Of a stretch of DNA of 64,000 bases, positions 44,493 to 52,518 are shown piece after piece. Under the pieces are notes generated by a model, which was not told the origin of the DNA, ran no database searches, and was given only the letters and a program-made list of their open reading frames with translations. The position numbers and the translations under genes are program-made. Source of the stretch: Microbacterium halotolerans (lineage in GTDB: Bacteria > Actinomycetota > Actinomycetes > Actinomycetales > Microbacteriaceae); NCBI RefSeq assembly GCF_003569805.1, contig NZ_KZ984051.1:559779-623778 (forward strand). The letters run 5' to 3'. Position 1 is the first letter of the stretch. Every line of letters begins with the position of its first letter.

Positions 44493-44819
44493 GCGTCGAG
44501 CGTAGCCGGTCGGCTCACCACGGCGAGGGGTCTCGGCGCCGTCATCGGCCGAGGTCGTCCCGCCCGTGCGAGGAGTCGCGCACCGCCAGCCAGGGCACCG
44601 TGGTCGCCCTGCCCGCGCGGGGAGTCGCGAGATGGGCGGGTTTGGTTCATTTCGGCGCCGATGACGGGGCATTTCGACAAACCCCAGGCAGTTCGGTGGC
44701 GGGACGCGGCGGGCTACGCTCGGGTGGGGTGTCACGAGGTGTTTGCGCGGCTGTCGGCGAGCATTCATCCTGGCGGGCGAGAATCGCATGTTGGCCACTT
44801 GGAGCAGGGGAGGTGCGCG
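44493..44819. other. Intergenic region between divergent Cds1-like and mgtE genes (327 bp)
   Basis: No gene is visible. Holds the divergent promoters and two repeat features: an imperfect tandem 28-mer (44553-44580 and 44602-44629, 24 of 28 identical, all differences transitions) and the inverted repeat CCGTCATCGGC (44539-44549) / GCCGATGACGG (44657-44667). GGGGAGG at about 44808-44814 is the mgtE ribosome-binding site. I see no Mg-responsive leader that I can support. Confidence 0.55.
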
Positions 44820-46166
44820 ATGGACGAGGAGTTCGACGAACTCATCGAGCGGATGAATGAGGCTCTCCGAGAAAGATCGCTGACCGCCATCCAAGCCACC
44901 CTCACCGAGCAGGATCCGCACGACATCGCGCGCCTGCTGGAGCGCGAGGACACCGACGACCGAGCGATCATCTACCGGCTGCTGCCGCGCACCAGGGCCC
45001 TCGAGGTCTTCGAGCTGCTCGAACCGGAGATGCGAAGCGAGCTGATCCTGGGCCTGCAGGACGAGGACGTCGCGCGTGTGTTCGAAGAGATCGATCCGGA
45101 TGACAGGGCCCAGCTCCTCGACGAACTCCCGGCGGGCGTCGCCACGTCGCTCATGAAGGGCCTGTCGCCGACCGAGCGCGCCCTGACGGCGCCGATGCTC
45201 GGCTTCGACGCCGACAGCATCGGACGCTACATGAGCACGGAGTACGTGCGCCTGAACGACGAGATGACCCTGGGCGATGCGCTCACGCACGTGCGGCATC
45301 GCGGGCTCGGGGCTGAGACGATCTACCAGCTTCCCGTCACCTCGCCGCATCGCCGCCTGCTCGGCGTGATCAGCCTGCGACGGCTCGTGATGGGCGACCC
45401 GAGCGCGCTGGTGAAGGACCATATGCGCGATCCGGTGTTCGTGCACGCGACCGACGACGCGGAGTATGCGGCGCGCGAACTGATCGACGCGCAGCTGCTC
45501 GCCGCGCCGGTGCTCGACAGCGAGGATCGCCTGCTCGGTCTGCTCACCAGCGACGACGCGCACGCGATCGTCGAGCGCAGCGAGGATCGCCGGGCCGCCA
45601 GGCAGGGTGGTGCCGAGCCGCTGCGCCGCCCCTACCTGACCGCACCGATGTGGGGACTGGTGCGCTCGCGCGTGGTGTGGCTGCTCGTGCTGGCCGTGTC
45701 GGCCGTGCTGACGGTGCAGGTGCTCAACATCTTCCAGCACACGCTCGACCAGGTCGTCACCCTGGCACTGTTCGTGCCGCTGCTGACCGGAACCGCGGGC
45801 AACACCGGATCACAGGCCGCGGTGACCGTCACCCGTGCTCTCGCTCTCGGCGAGGTCAGACCCCGCGACATCCTGCTCGTGATGTGGCGGGAGGTGCGGG
45901 TCGGCCTGATGCTCGGCGCGCTGCTTGGCACGATCGGGTTCGCGGCGGCGAGCCTGGTCTTCGGGCTCGAGTTCGGCGAAGTGATCGGCATCACGCTGCT
46001 GTGCGTGTGCACGCTCGCCGCGACGGTCGGCGGCGCCATGCCGCTGATCGCGCGCGCCGTTCGCGCCGACCCCGCCGTGTTCTCGACGCCGTTCATCGCG
46101 ACCTTCTGCGACGCCACCAGCCTCATCATCTACTTCCTGATGGCGACCTGGCTCCTGGGCCTGTGA
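44820..46166 (+). CDS. mgtE: MgtE-family magnesium transporter
   Basis: 448 aa. N-terminal superhelical domain (about 5-130) with [19 protein letters not shown] and [16 protein letters not shown], paired CBS domains (about 135-255), then five transmembrane helices with the conserved [19 protein letters not shown] pore region. A Mg2+-gated channel. ATG 44820 has a GGGGAGG site with 6-nt spacing; an open frame that extends more than a kilobase upstream is spurious. Confidence 0.94.
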   Translation: MDEEFDELIERMNEALRERSLTAIQATLTEQDPHDIARLLEREDTDDRAIIYRLLPRTRALEVFELLEPEMRSELILGLQDEDVARVFEEIDPDDRAQLLDELPAGVATSLMKGLSPTERALTAPMLGFDADSIGRYMSTEYVRLNDEMTLGDALTHVRHRGLGAETIYQLPVTSPHRRLLGVISLRRLVMGDPSALVKDHMRDPVFVHATDDAEYAARELIDAQLLAAPVLDSEDRLLGLLTSDDAHAIVERSEDRRAARQGGAEPLRRPYLTAPMWGLVRSRVVWLLVLAVSAVLTVQVLNIFQHTLDQVVTLALFVPLLTGTAGNTGSQAAVTVTRALALGEVRPRDILLVMWREVRVGLMLGALLGTIGFAAASLVFGLEFGEVIGITLLCVCTLAATVGGAMPLIARAVRADPAVFSTPFIATFCDATSLIIYFLMATWLLGL

Positions 46167-46173
46167 CGGGTCC

Positions 46174-46203
46174 GGATGAGCGGGCCGCGCGGTCCGCTCA
46201 TCC
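46174..46203. terminator. Bidirectional terminator between mgtE and TauE-family gene
   Basis: GGATGAGCGG (46174-46183) pairs with CCGCTCATCC (46194-46203), 10 bp, with further pairing possible in the 10-nt loop. It overlaps the stop of the convergent permease gene. Confidence 0.7.
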
Positions 46204-46974
46204 GCCCGTGATCATGTCCCACGAGATCTTCGCGATCAGCGCCGCGATCACGAAGATGAACACCACGCGCACGAACTTCGATCCCTTCGACAGCGCCATC
46301 CGCGCGCCGATGTAGGCACCGACGAGGTTCGCCGCGCCCATGGCGAGGCCGAGCCCCCAGAGCACGTGCCCCGCTGGGATGAAGAACGCCAGCGCCCCGA
46401 TGTTCGTGCACAGGTTCGCGATCTTGGCGAAGGCCGAAGCAGGCATGAAGGCATAGCCGAGCACGCTGACGAAGAGAATCACGAAGAAGGAGCCGGTTCC
46501 CGGCCCGAGCGCGCCATCGTAGGTGCCGACGAAGAACCCGACCATGGTCGCGGCGGCTACGTGCTTCCAGCCGTGCCAACGGCGATTCGTGTGCACACCC
46601 ATCTTCGGCTTGAAGACGGTGAAGGCGCCGACGCCGATGAGCACGACGAGGATGATCGGGTCGAACGCCTCCGCAGGGATCAGCGTCGCCAACGCGGCGC
46701 CGAAGACGGCACCGGCGAGCGCGGCGAGCGCCAGCGGCACCGCCGTGCGCGGGTCGGGCTTCATCCTGCGCGAGTACGTGGTCGCCGCGACCGCCGTTCC
46801 CATCAGGCTGGAGAGCTTGTTGGTCGCCAGCGCCTGCAGCGGCGCGATGCCCGGCGCGAGCATCAGGGCGGGCAGCTGGATGAGCCCTCCCCCGCCCACG
46901 ACCGCATCGACCCATCCGGCAGCGAGCGCCGCGACGAGCAGAAGGACGAGGGTGAGCACGTCGATCTCCGGCAC
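46198..46974 (-). CDS. TauE/SafE-family permease
   Basis: 258 aa, about eight hydrophobic helices. Family features: the VDAVVGGGGLIQLPAL loop early, and GFFVGTYDGALGPGTGSFF in the second half, a pseudo-repeat. Members export or import sulfonate, sulfite, sulfoacetate or other organic anions; the substrate is unknown. Start GTG 46974. Terminates against mgtE through a shared hairpin. Confidence 0.9.
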   Translation of the reverse strand: MPEIDVLTLVLLLVAALAAGWVDAVVGGGGLIQLPALMLAPGIAPLQALATNKLSSLMGTAVAATTYSRRMKPDPRTAVPLALAALAGAVFGAALATLIPAEAFDPIILVVLIGVGAFTVFKPKMGVHTNRRWHGWKHVAAATMVGFFVGTYDGALGPGTGSFFVILFVSVLGYAFMPASAFAKIANLCTNIGALAFFIPAGHVLWGLGLAMGAANLVGAYIGARMALSKGSKFVRVVFIFVIAALIAKISWDMITGG

Positions 46975-47068
46975 CAGGTGATTCTAGTCGTCGCCGCATC
47001 CCGCGCTTTCGCGGCGTACGCTCTTGGGACAGGCAGCAGTACTGCGCGCACGTGAGGAGGAGACGTTC

Positions 47069-48085
47069 ATGCCGATCCTGGATTCCCGACTTCCCCTCGT
47101 CGCCGCTCCGATGGCGGGCGGTCCTTCCACCATCGCGTTGGCACGCGCGGTCGCCGAGGCGGGAGGGTTCCCCTTCCTCGCCGGCGGCTACCAGAGTCCG
47201 GATGCCCTGGCCGAGCAGATCGCGCAGGCGCGGTCGATCGGCGGCGGTTTCGGTGTGAACCTGTTCGCGCCTGCGCCGACCGAGATCGACGAGGACGCCT
47301 TCGAGGCCTTCGTCGACGAGATCGCGGAGGAAGCTGCGCGATACGACATCGTGCTCAGCCCGGAACCGGTCAGCGACGACGACCGGCTCGACGACAAAGT
47401 AGCCATGCTCGTGGATACGCCGGCTCCCGTCGTGTCGTTCACGTTCGGGCTCCCCGGCGCCTCCGCTCTGCGCGCGCTGCAGTCGGTGGGAACTACGGTG
47501 CTCGCCACTGTCACCACAACGGACGAGGCGAGGCAGGCAGTTGACTCCGGAGTGAACGGCCTCGTGGTGCAGGGCTCGTCCGCGGGCGGTCACAGCGCGG
47601 CCTTCGACCCCGCACGCGACCCGCGCCCGCTCGACACCGCTGAGCTCGTCCGCCGTGTGAAGCACGAACTCGAGGCTCCCGTTATCGCGGCAGGCGGCGT
47701 CGACGGCCCGGATGCCGTGGCACATCTTCTCGAAGCGGGCGCGGAAGCTGTGTCGGTCGGAACGCTGCTGCTGCGCACCGACGAGGCCGGAACCTCCGAC
47801 GCGCACCGACGGGCGCTCGCCGACCCTTCCTTCACGGAGACGACCATCACACGCGTGTTCACGGGGCGCCCGGCGCGCGCGCTGCGCAACGGCTTCATCG
47901 ACCGCCACCACGACGCGCAGATCGCCGCCTACCCCGCGGTGCACCACCTGACGAAGTCGCTTCGGAGGGCGGCGGCCGCGGCTGGCGATACCGATCGGCT
48001 GCATCTGTGGGCGGGCACGGGCTGGCGCTCGGCGCGCGCCGGATCGGCCGCGGACATCGTGCAGTGGCTCGCAGGAGACGACTGA
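47069..48085 (+). CDS. Nitronate monooxygenase-family flavoprotein
   Basis: 338 aa TIM barrel with FMN. N-terminal LPLVAAPMAGGPST, VQGSSAGGHS, IAAGGVDGPDAVAHLLEAGAEAVSVGT holding the phosphate-binding loop. NMO enzymes oxidise nitroalkane anions such as propionate-3-nitronate; some members are 2-nitropropane dioxygenases or enoyl-reductase relatives. No membrane segment. GAGGAGGAG precedes ATG 47069. It is followed by the long regulatory gap of the protease gene. Confidence 0.85.
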   Translation: MPILDSRLPLVAAPMAGGPSTIALARAVAEAGGFPFLAGGYQSPDALAEQIAQARSIGGGFGVNLFAPAPTEIDEDAFEAFVDEIAEEAARYDIVLSPEPVSDDDRLDDKVAMLVDTPAPVVSFTFGLPGASALRALQSVGTTVLATVTTTDEARQAVDSGVNGLVVQGSSAGGHSAAFDPARDPRPLDTAELVRRVKHELEAPVIAAGGVDGPDAVAHLLEAGAEAVSVGTLLLRTDEAGTSDAHRRALADPSFTETTITRVFTGRPARALRNGFIDRHHDAQIAAYPAVHHLTKSLRRAAAAAGDTDRLHLWAGTGWRSARAGSAADIVQWLAGDD

Positions 48086-48473
48086 CACACGATCAGACGT
48101 CGTCCTGGCCGTCAGTCGTGGGCAGCCAGCCGGGATTCTGAAGAAATTTCTCGCGCGTTCGGAGAAAAATGTGGGCAGTACTACCCACCGCGTGAGGATT
48201 GCACGGCACGACGTCGCAGAGATTGAGACGAGTTCGGTTCACATTGCACGCATCAACGTGAATCGGGATTCATCATCTCTTCCGCGTGACCCGCGCATCT
48301 GCGGAGCAGAGACGCCATCAGCGCCAGAGAATGTTGCATTCGAATGAATCATTCTGACTGACTGCCCACCCTGCTGCCCATGGGTACTTGGGTAGTTTTG
48401 CCGATTACAACGAACTGATATCGTCCATTTGGATTGTCCATGTTCTTTCCACCGACACACAGGAATCAGTGAA
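48086..48473. other. Long leader/promoter region of the LAVTG protease gene (388 bp)
   Basis: No gene is visible. It is markedly AT-richer than its surroundings, and contains the ACTRCCCA repeat array described separately at 48171-48396. AGGA at about 48461 is the likely ribosome-binding site for GTG 48474, with the start chosen because VKSTHRKW leads into a signal peptide. Confidence 0.6.
48171..48396. promoter_or_regulatory. ACTRCCCA repeat array, candidate operators
   Basis: Two clusters of an 8-bp motif. Upstream: TGGGCAGT (48172-48179) abuts ACTACCCA (48180-48187), an 18-bp near-palindrome 48171-48188. Downstream: ACTGCCCA (48361-48368), GCTGCCCA (48373-48380), TGGGTACT (48381-48388) and TGGGTAGT (48389-48396). 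The order within the clusters is inverted relative to each other. About 170 bp separate them. Candidate sites for a dimeric regulator. Confidence 0.6.
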
Positions 48474-50876
48474 GTGAAATCAACACACCGTAAGTGGCTC
48501 ACGGCCACTGCGGCGACAGTCGGCGCGGGTGCGCTGGCCTTCGGTGGTGCGGTTCTTCCCGCCGCCGCCGAAGAGTCGCCAGCAGAAGACATCACGACCC
48601 TCGAAGTCCAGACCGACAAGTACGAACTCGCTGCTCAGCGACTTGAGGCTTCCACTGGCAAAGAAACAACTGCCGAAGAAGTGAAGCAGCTCGAGGAGAC
48701 CACGGAGATCGAGGTCTCCACCAAGGGCTTCCTTCTCCAGGTCGACCCGAAGGCCGCGACGGTACCGAACCTTCGGAGCGCCGCCGCATTCGAGAATGGC
48801 GGCGCCGCCATCCCCGGCACCCCGACCGACGGCTCGCGCCCCGACGCACCCTTGACGATCTACCTCGACTTCGAGGGTGAGACTCTCGAGGACACGCACT
48901 GGAACACGGAATCCGGTCAGGAGACGCTGACCCTGGGGCCAGCCGCCATCGCAGCGCAGGCCGATGAGGTCTGGGCCGGTGTCGCCGAGGACTACGCGCC
49001 GTTCAACGTGAACGTCACCACCACGCGGCCGAGCGACGACGCCCTCTACAAGACGTCGGCAGATGACGACCAGTACGGCGTGCACGTCATCATCACTGAT
49101 TCGTACCCCGATGAGATTCCGGGCGCGACCACGTCTTCCGGGCTCGCATGGCTCGACGCAGTCGGCTCCGAGTACCTCACTGGCGCCCTCGTCTTCACAA
49201 CCGGCGTCGGCGGCGGCGACCCGGCCAATGCGACCGCGCGCAGCGTTGCCGACACCGCCTCGCACGAGGCCGGCCACAACTTCGCACTCGAGCACGCGGG
49301 GCACAGCTCGGACGAGTACTACTACCCGACCGACGGCGTGTGGGGCCCGATCATGGGCGCCACCTACGAGGTGCCCCTCAGCCAGTGGACCGACCGCAGC
49401 TACGACGGCGCCATCCACGATCAGGATGATCTGGCAACCATCACCGACCGCTCCGCGAGCGGAGAAACGTTCCTGGGCTGGCAGAACGACGCCGGCGAGG
49501 TCTTCGAGGGCGGCAATGCCTGCCCCAGCGACCCTGGCATGGACCCGGAGAACCCGCAGCCCGGCGACTCGATCTTCCCCGTTGACGGCAGCGGTGAATG
49601 CGGCGATGACGAGTACTTCGCAACCTTCACCTACACCGACCGCGCGGACTACGCGGCCGACGAAGTGGGCGACAGCATGGACGACGCGACGGTCCTCGAC
49701 AACGCCGACGGCACCTTCGAGGCCGCGAGTGTCATCGAGACCACCGACGATGTCGACGTCTACAGCGTGACCACCATCGGCGGCACTGTCTCCGCCGAGG
49801 TCGAGGTCGCAGACCTGCACCCGAACCTCGACGCGAAGCTCACGCTGAGCAACGAGGCAGGAGAGGTGCTCGCCGACAACGACCCTGACGCCACACGCGA
49901 CTCCGCAGATGCCGCCAGCGGCCTCGGCGCCTCCGTCTCGGTCGATGATCTGAACGCCGGCACGTACTACCTGTCCGTCGAGGGCGTCGGCTTCGGCGAC
50001 CCGAGCACCGCCACCGCCGACAACGCAGGCGGCTACAGCGACTACGGCAGCCTCGGCAACTTCACCCTGACGGGTGAAGCCGCTCCGTTCGAGGCCGACC
50101 CGATCGTGATCGACACGCCTGCCGACGGCAGCGAGGTCACCGGCGGCTCCGACGTGGAGGTATCCGGTACCGCGACCCCGGGTGCCGAGGTCGACCTGAC
50201 TGTCGCCAGCGACAACGGAAGCGGAATCGCTGCGTCGGCCACGGCCGACGACAGCGGTGCCTGGACTGCGACCGTCACCGCCAACGACTACGGCGAGACG
50301 AGCATCACCGCATCGCAGACCGTTGAGGGAATCGACGTCCCCGAGACCGACTCGGTCACGGTCGTCGCTCCCGTCGAGGCCCCGGTCATCCAGAACCCGA
50401 CCGACGGCTCGACGACCGACGACACCACCCCGACCGTCACGGGCACCGGCATCCCCGGCGCCGAGGTCACGGTCACGGTGAACCCGACGGTCACCGCCGC
50501 GGTCGACGCCGATGGCAACTGGGAGGCCACCCTTCCGGAGCTCGCCGACGGCGAGTACACGGCAACGGCCGTCCAGACCATCAACGGTGTGACCAGCGAC
50601 GAGTCGGCCGCCGTGACCTTCATGGTCGAGGCGCCGGACAACGGAACCGACGGCGGCACGGACGGTTCGACGGACGGCAGCACGGATGGTTCCACCGACG
50701 GTTCGACGGACGGTTCCGCCGACGGCACGGACAGCAGCGACGACACCGACCTGGCCGTGACCGGCAGCGACTTCAACGTCACTCCGTTCGCGCTCCTGGC
50801 GGCAGGCCTGCTCGTCATCGGCGCTGGCACCGCAGCGTTCGCCATTCGCCAGCGCAAGCTGGCGATGAACAGCTGA
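48474..50876 (+). CDS. Cell-wall-anchored zinc metalloprotease with LAVTG sorting signal
   Basis: 800 aa. Signal peptide with cleavage after about AAA (residues 28-32), then a propeptide-like segment (about 35-105). The catalytic region has H264-E265-x2-H268-x5-H274 (HEAGHNFALEH), a reprolysin-type zinc site. Then a PPC-like domain (about 420-530), two Ig-like repeats (about 545-625 and 640-720), a TDGS-rich wall-spanning repeat, LAVTG at 760-764, a hydrophobic helix and RQRK tail. LAVTG fits class E sortases. GTG start. Confidence 0.88.
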   Translation: MKSTHRKWLTATAATVGAGALAFGGAVLPAAAEESPAEDITTLEVQTDKYELAAQRLEASTGKETTAEEVKQLEETTEIEVSTKGFLLQVDPKAATVPNLRSAAAFENGGAAIPGTPTDGSRPDAPLTIYLDFEGETLEDTHWNTESGQETLTLGPAAIAAQADEVWAGVAEDYAPFNVNVTTTRPSDDALYKTSADDDQYGVHVIITDSYPDEIPGATTSSGLAWLDAVGSEYLTGALVFTTGVGGGDPANATARSVADTASHEAGHNFALEHAGHSSDEYYYPTDGVWGPIMGATYEVPLSQWTDRSYDGAIHDQDDLATITDRSASGETFLGWQNDAGEVFEGGNACPSDPGMDPENPQPGDSIFPVDGSGECGDDEYFATFTYTDRADYAADEVGDSMDDATVLDNADGTFEAASVIETTDDVDVYSVTTIGGTVSAEVEVADLHPNLDAKLTLSNEAGEVLADNDPDATRDSADAASGLGASVSVDDLNAGTYYLSVEGVGFGDPSTATADNAGGYSDYGSLGNFTLTGEAAPFEADPIVIDTPADGSEVTGGSDVEVSGTATPGAEVDLTVASDNGSGIAASATADDSGAWTATVTANDYGETSITASQTVEGIDVPETDSVTVVAPVEAPVIQNPTDGSTTDDTTPTVTGTGIPGAEVTVTVNPTVTAAVDADGNWEATLPELADGEYTATAVQTINGVTSDESAAVTFMVEAPDNGTDGGTDGSTDGSTDGSTDGSTDGSADGTDSSDDTDLAVTGSDFNVTPFALLAAGLLVIGAGTAAFAIRQRKLAMNS

Positions 50877-50909
50877 TCGCAGCAGTTCTGTAGGCCACGG
50901 CCTGCACAC

Positions 50910-50947
50910 GTGGGGGCGGGAATCGCGAAGGCGACTCCCGCCCCCAC
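50910..50947 (+). terminator. Terminator of the metalloprotease gene
   Basis: GTGGGGGCGGGA (50910-50921) pairs perfectly with TCCCGCCCCCAC (50936-50947), 12 bp, with a further short stem possible inside the 14-nt loop. 33 bp after the stop. Confidence 0.8.
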
Positions 50948-51042
50948 ACCTGTATATGGGGTTCTGCCGGTATCATGAAACACCCATCCGGCACCCAGAC
51001 CTCTCGCCCGTTCGGGCGGGAGACCGATCAGAGGGGGCTGAT

Positions 51043-51516
51043 ATGACCGAGAACGCTGAGGGCAGCCGCAGAGGCATGATCATCACCGTGGTCATCGTCG
51101 CAGTCGCCGTTCTCGCGGTGATCGTGTTCGCCGTGTCGCAGCTGTGGGCGAATGACGACGATGCGGATCCGACCGGTTCCGACGGAACGACGATGCCGAC
51201 GGAGACCGCCACTGCCGATCCGGAGGACGAAGGAGACGACGTGAGCACGGACGACGGCAGCGACTCGACCGACACCAGCGGCGAGGATGCCGCCACGACC
51301 GAACCCGGCGAGGTGACCGGCACGAACAAGGTCCTTCCCGAGAGGATGAACGGCCAAGAGGCCATCGACGCCCTCGGCGACAAGATCGACTTCGTCGCCG
51401 AACGCAACAACAAGACGGTCGACGAGCTGAAGGATCTGCTGCTGCGCGACAAGTCGGCGCACATCTCGACAGGGGGCTTCATCGTCTACATCGACAGCAG
51501 CACCAAGGACGGCTGA
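51043..51516 (+). CDS. Membrane-tethered protein with protease-propeptide-like C-terminal segment
   Basis: 157 aa. One N-terminal transmembrane anchor (about 12-34) puts the rest outside. A long acidic/Thr linker follows. The C-terminal 50 residues (KTVDELKDLLL and STGGFIVYIDS) resemble the propeptide of the adjacent metalloprotease (TAEEVKQLEE and STKGFLLQVDP). It may act as a trans inhibitor or folding helper of that protease, or just share the domain. ATG 51043 has a GAGGGGG site. Confidence 0.8.
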   Translation: MTENAEGSRRGMIITVVIVAVAVLAVIVFAVSQLWANDDDADPTGSDGTTMPTETATADPEDEGDDVSTDDGSDSTDTSGEDAATTEPGEVTGTNKVLPERMNGQEAIDALGDKIDFVAERNNKTVDELKDLLLRDKSAHISTGGFIVYIDSSTKDG

Positions 51517-51586
51517 CGCACAGCGGGTCGAGGATCGCGCCACATCCGAAAGTCGGTGGCGACGCGAGCATGCAAAGGAGCGCACC

Positions 51587-52453
51587 GTGACCGAGTCACG
51601 ACTTCTCGCCGGCGCCGTCGACGAACTCGCACGCCGCACGCACCTGCCCGTGGCCTTCGGCGGACTGATCGACGGCTCCGGCGTGACGAGGGTCACCGCG
51701 TTCCGCGGCAACCGCACACCCTCCCTCTACGGGCTTTCTGTGGAGCGCGATCGCGGACTCGGCGGCAGGGCGGTGACGGAGCTGCGCCCGCGCATGGCGC
51801 GCGACTACGCCTCCGCCAAGCAGATCACGCACGACTACGACACGTACATCCTGGGCGAGGGCATCGGCACGCTGCTGGCCGTGCCGATCATCGTCGGCGG
51901 CGCCCCTCGCGGTGTGCTCTACGGCGGCGTGCACGGCAGCTGGAGCATCGGCGGAGTCGCGGCCGCACCGGCCGTGCAGATCGCAGAGCGGCTCGCTCAC
52001 GACCTCGCCGGGCAGGACGGCGCACGCGAACTCGCAGAGCGAGAGCGGGCGCTCGAGCAGATCAGGTCGACGCCTGAAGCGCGTCCGGAGCCAGGACTGT
52101 CGACCGTGCAGCAGGAAGCGCTGCGCGAGAGCTACGCGGAACTGCGACGCATCTCGTCCGAGATCGACGACGCCGGGCTGCGCCAGCGACTGCACGAGGT
52201 CGAGCGCCACCTCGCCTCGCTCTCCGGTGCGAGCGCCCCGACTGCGCCCCGCACCGATGTGCGCCTCTCACCGCGCGAAACCGACGTACTCGCGTGCGTC
52301 GCCCTCGGCTCGACGAACGCGGAGATCGCCGGCCAGCTCAGTCTCAGGGAGAGCACGGTCAAGGCCTATCTGGGCTCTGCGATGTCGAAGCTCGACGCGA
52401 ACACGCGTCACTCCGCCGTCACCGCCGCCAGGCGCATCGGGCTGCTTCCCTGA
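51587..52453 (+). CDS. GAF domain / LuxR-type response regulator
   Basis: 288 aa. N-terminal GAF-like sensor (about 10-140), a helical linker, and a C-terminal LuxR HTH (about 222-285: LSPRETDVLACVALGSTNAEIAGQLSL and STVKAYLGSAMSKL). No receiver Asp domain. Such proteins sense small molecules and activate neighbouring catabolic genes. GTG 51587 with AAAGGAG. It sits 70 bp after the propeptide-like gene and could be in the same unit. Confidence 0.85.
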   Translation: MTESRLLAGAVDELARRTHLPVAFGGLIDGSGVTRVTAFRGNRTPSLYGLSVERDRGLGGRAVTELRPRMARDYASAKQITHDYDTYILGEGIGTLLAVPIIVGGAPRGVLYGGVHGSWSIGGVAAAPAVQIAERLAHDLAGQDGARELAERERALEQIRSTPEARPEPGLSTVQQEALRESYAELRRISSEIDDAGLRQRLHEVERHLASLSGASAPTAPRTDVRLSPRETDVLACVALGSTNAEIAGQLSLRESTVKAYLGSAMSKLDANTRHSAVTAARRIGLLP

Positions 52454-52518
52454 CCGCCTTCCCACCCCCGCGGCCGCGCGCAGCCGTTCCGACACCGGAG
52501 CGGCGAGGGGATGGCTGG

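Noticed and set aside
43716..44819. N-terminal extension of MgtE by about 370 codons
   Set aside because: The upstream open frame is antisense to the Cds1-like gene and the intergenic gap; ATG 44820 has a strong ribosome-binding site and the family N-terminus.
50640..50750. TDGS-coding tandem repeats as a CRISPR or minisatellite
   Set aside because: They are in-frame codon repeats forming the wall-spanning spacer of the anchored protease; no spacers of unique sequence occur.
48480..50909. 809-codon open frame on the minus strand opposite the metalloprotease
   Set aside because: It mirrors the codon structure of the real gene on the plus strand, has no ribosome-binding site, no recognisable domain and a Val/Arg/Gly-rich composition typical of GC-rich antisense frames.
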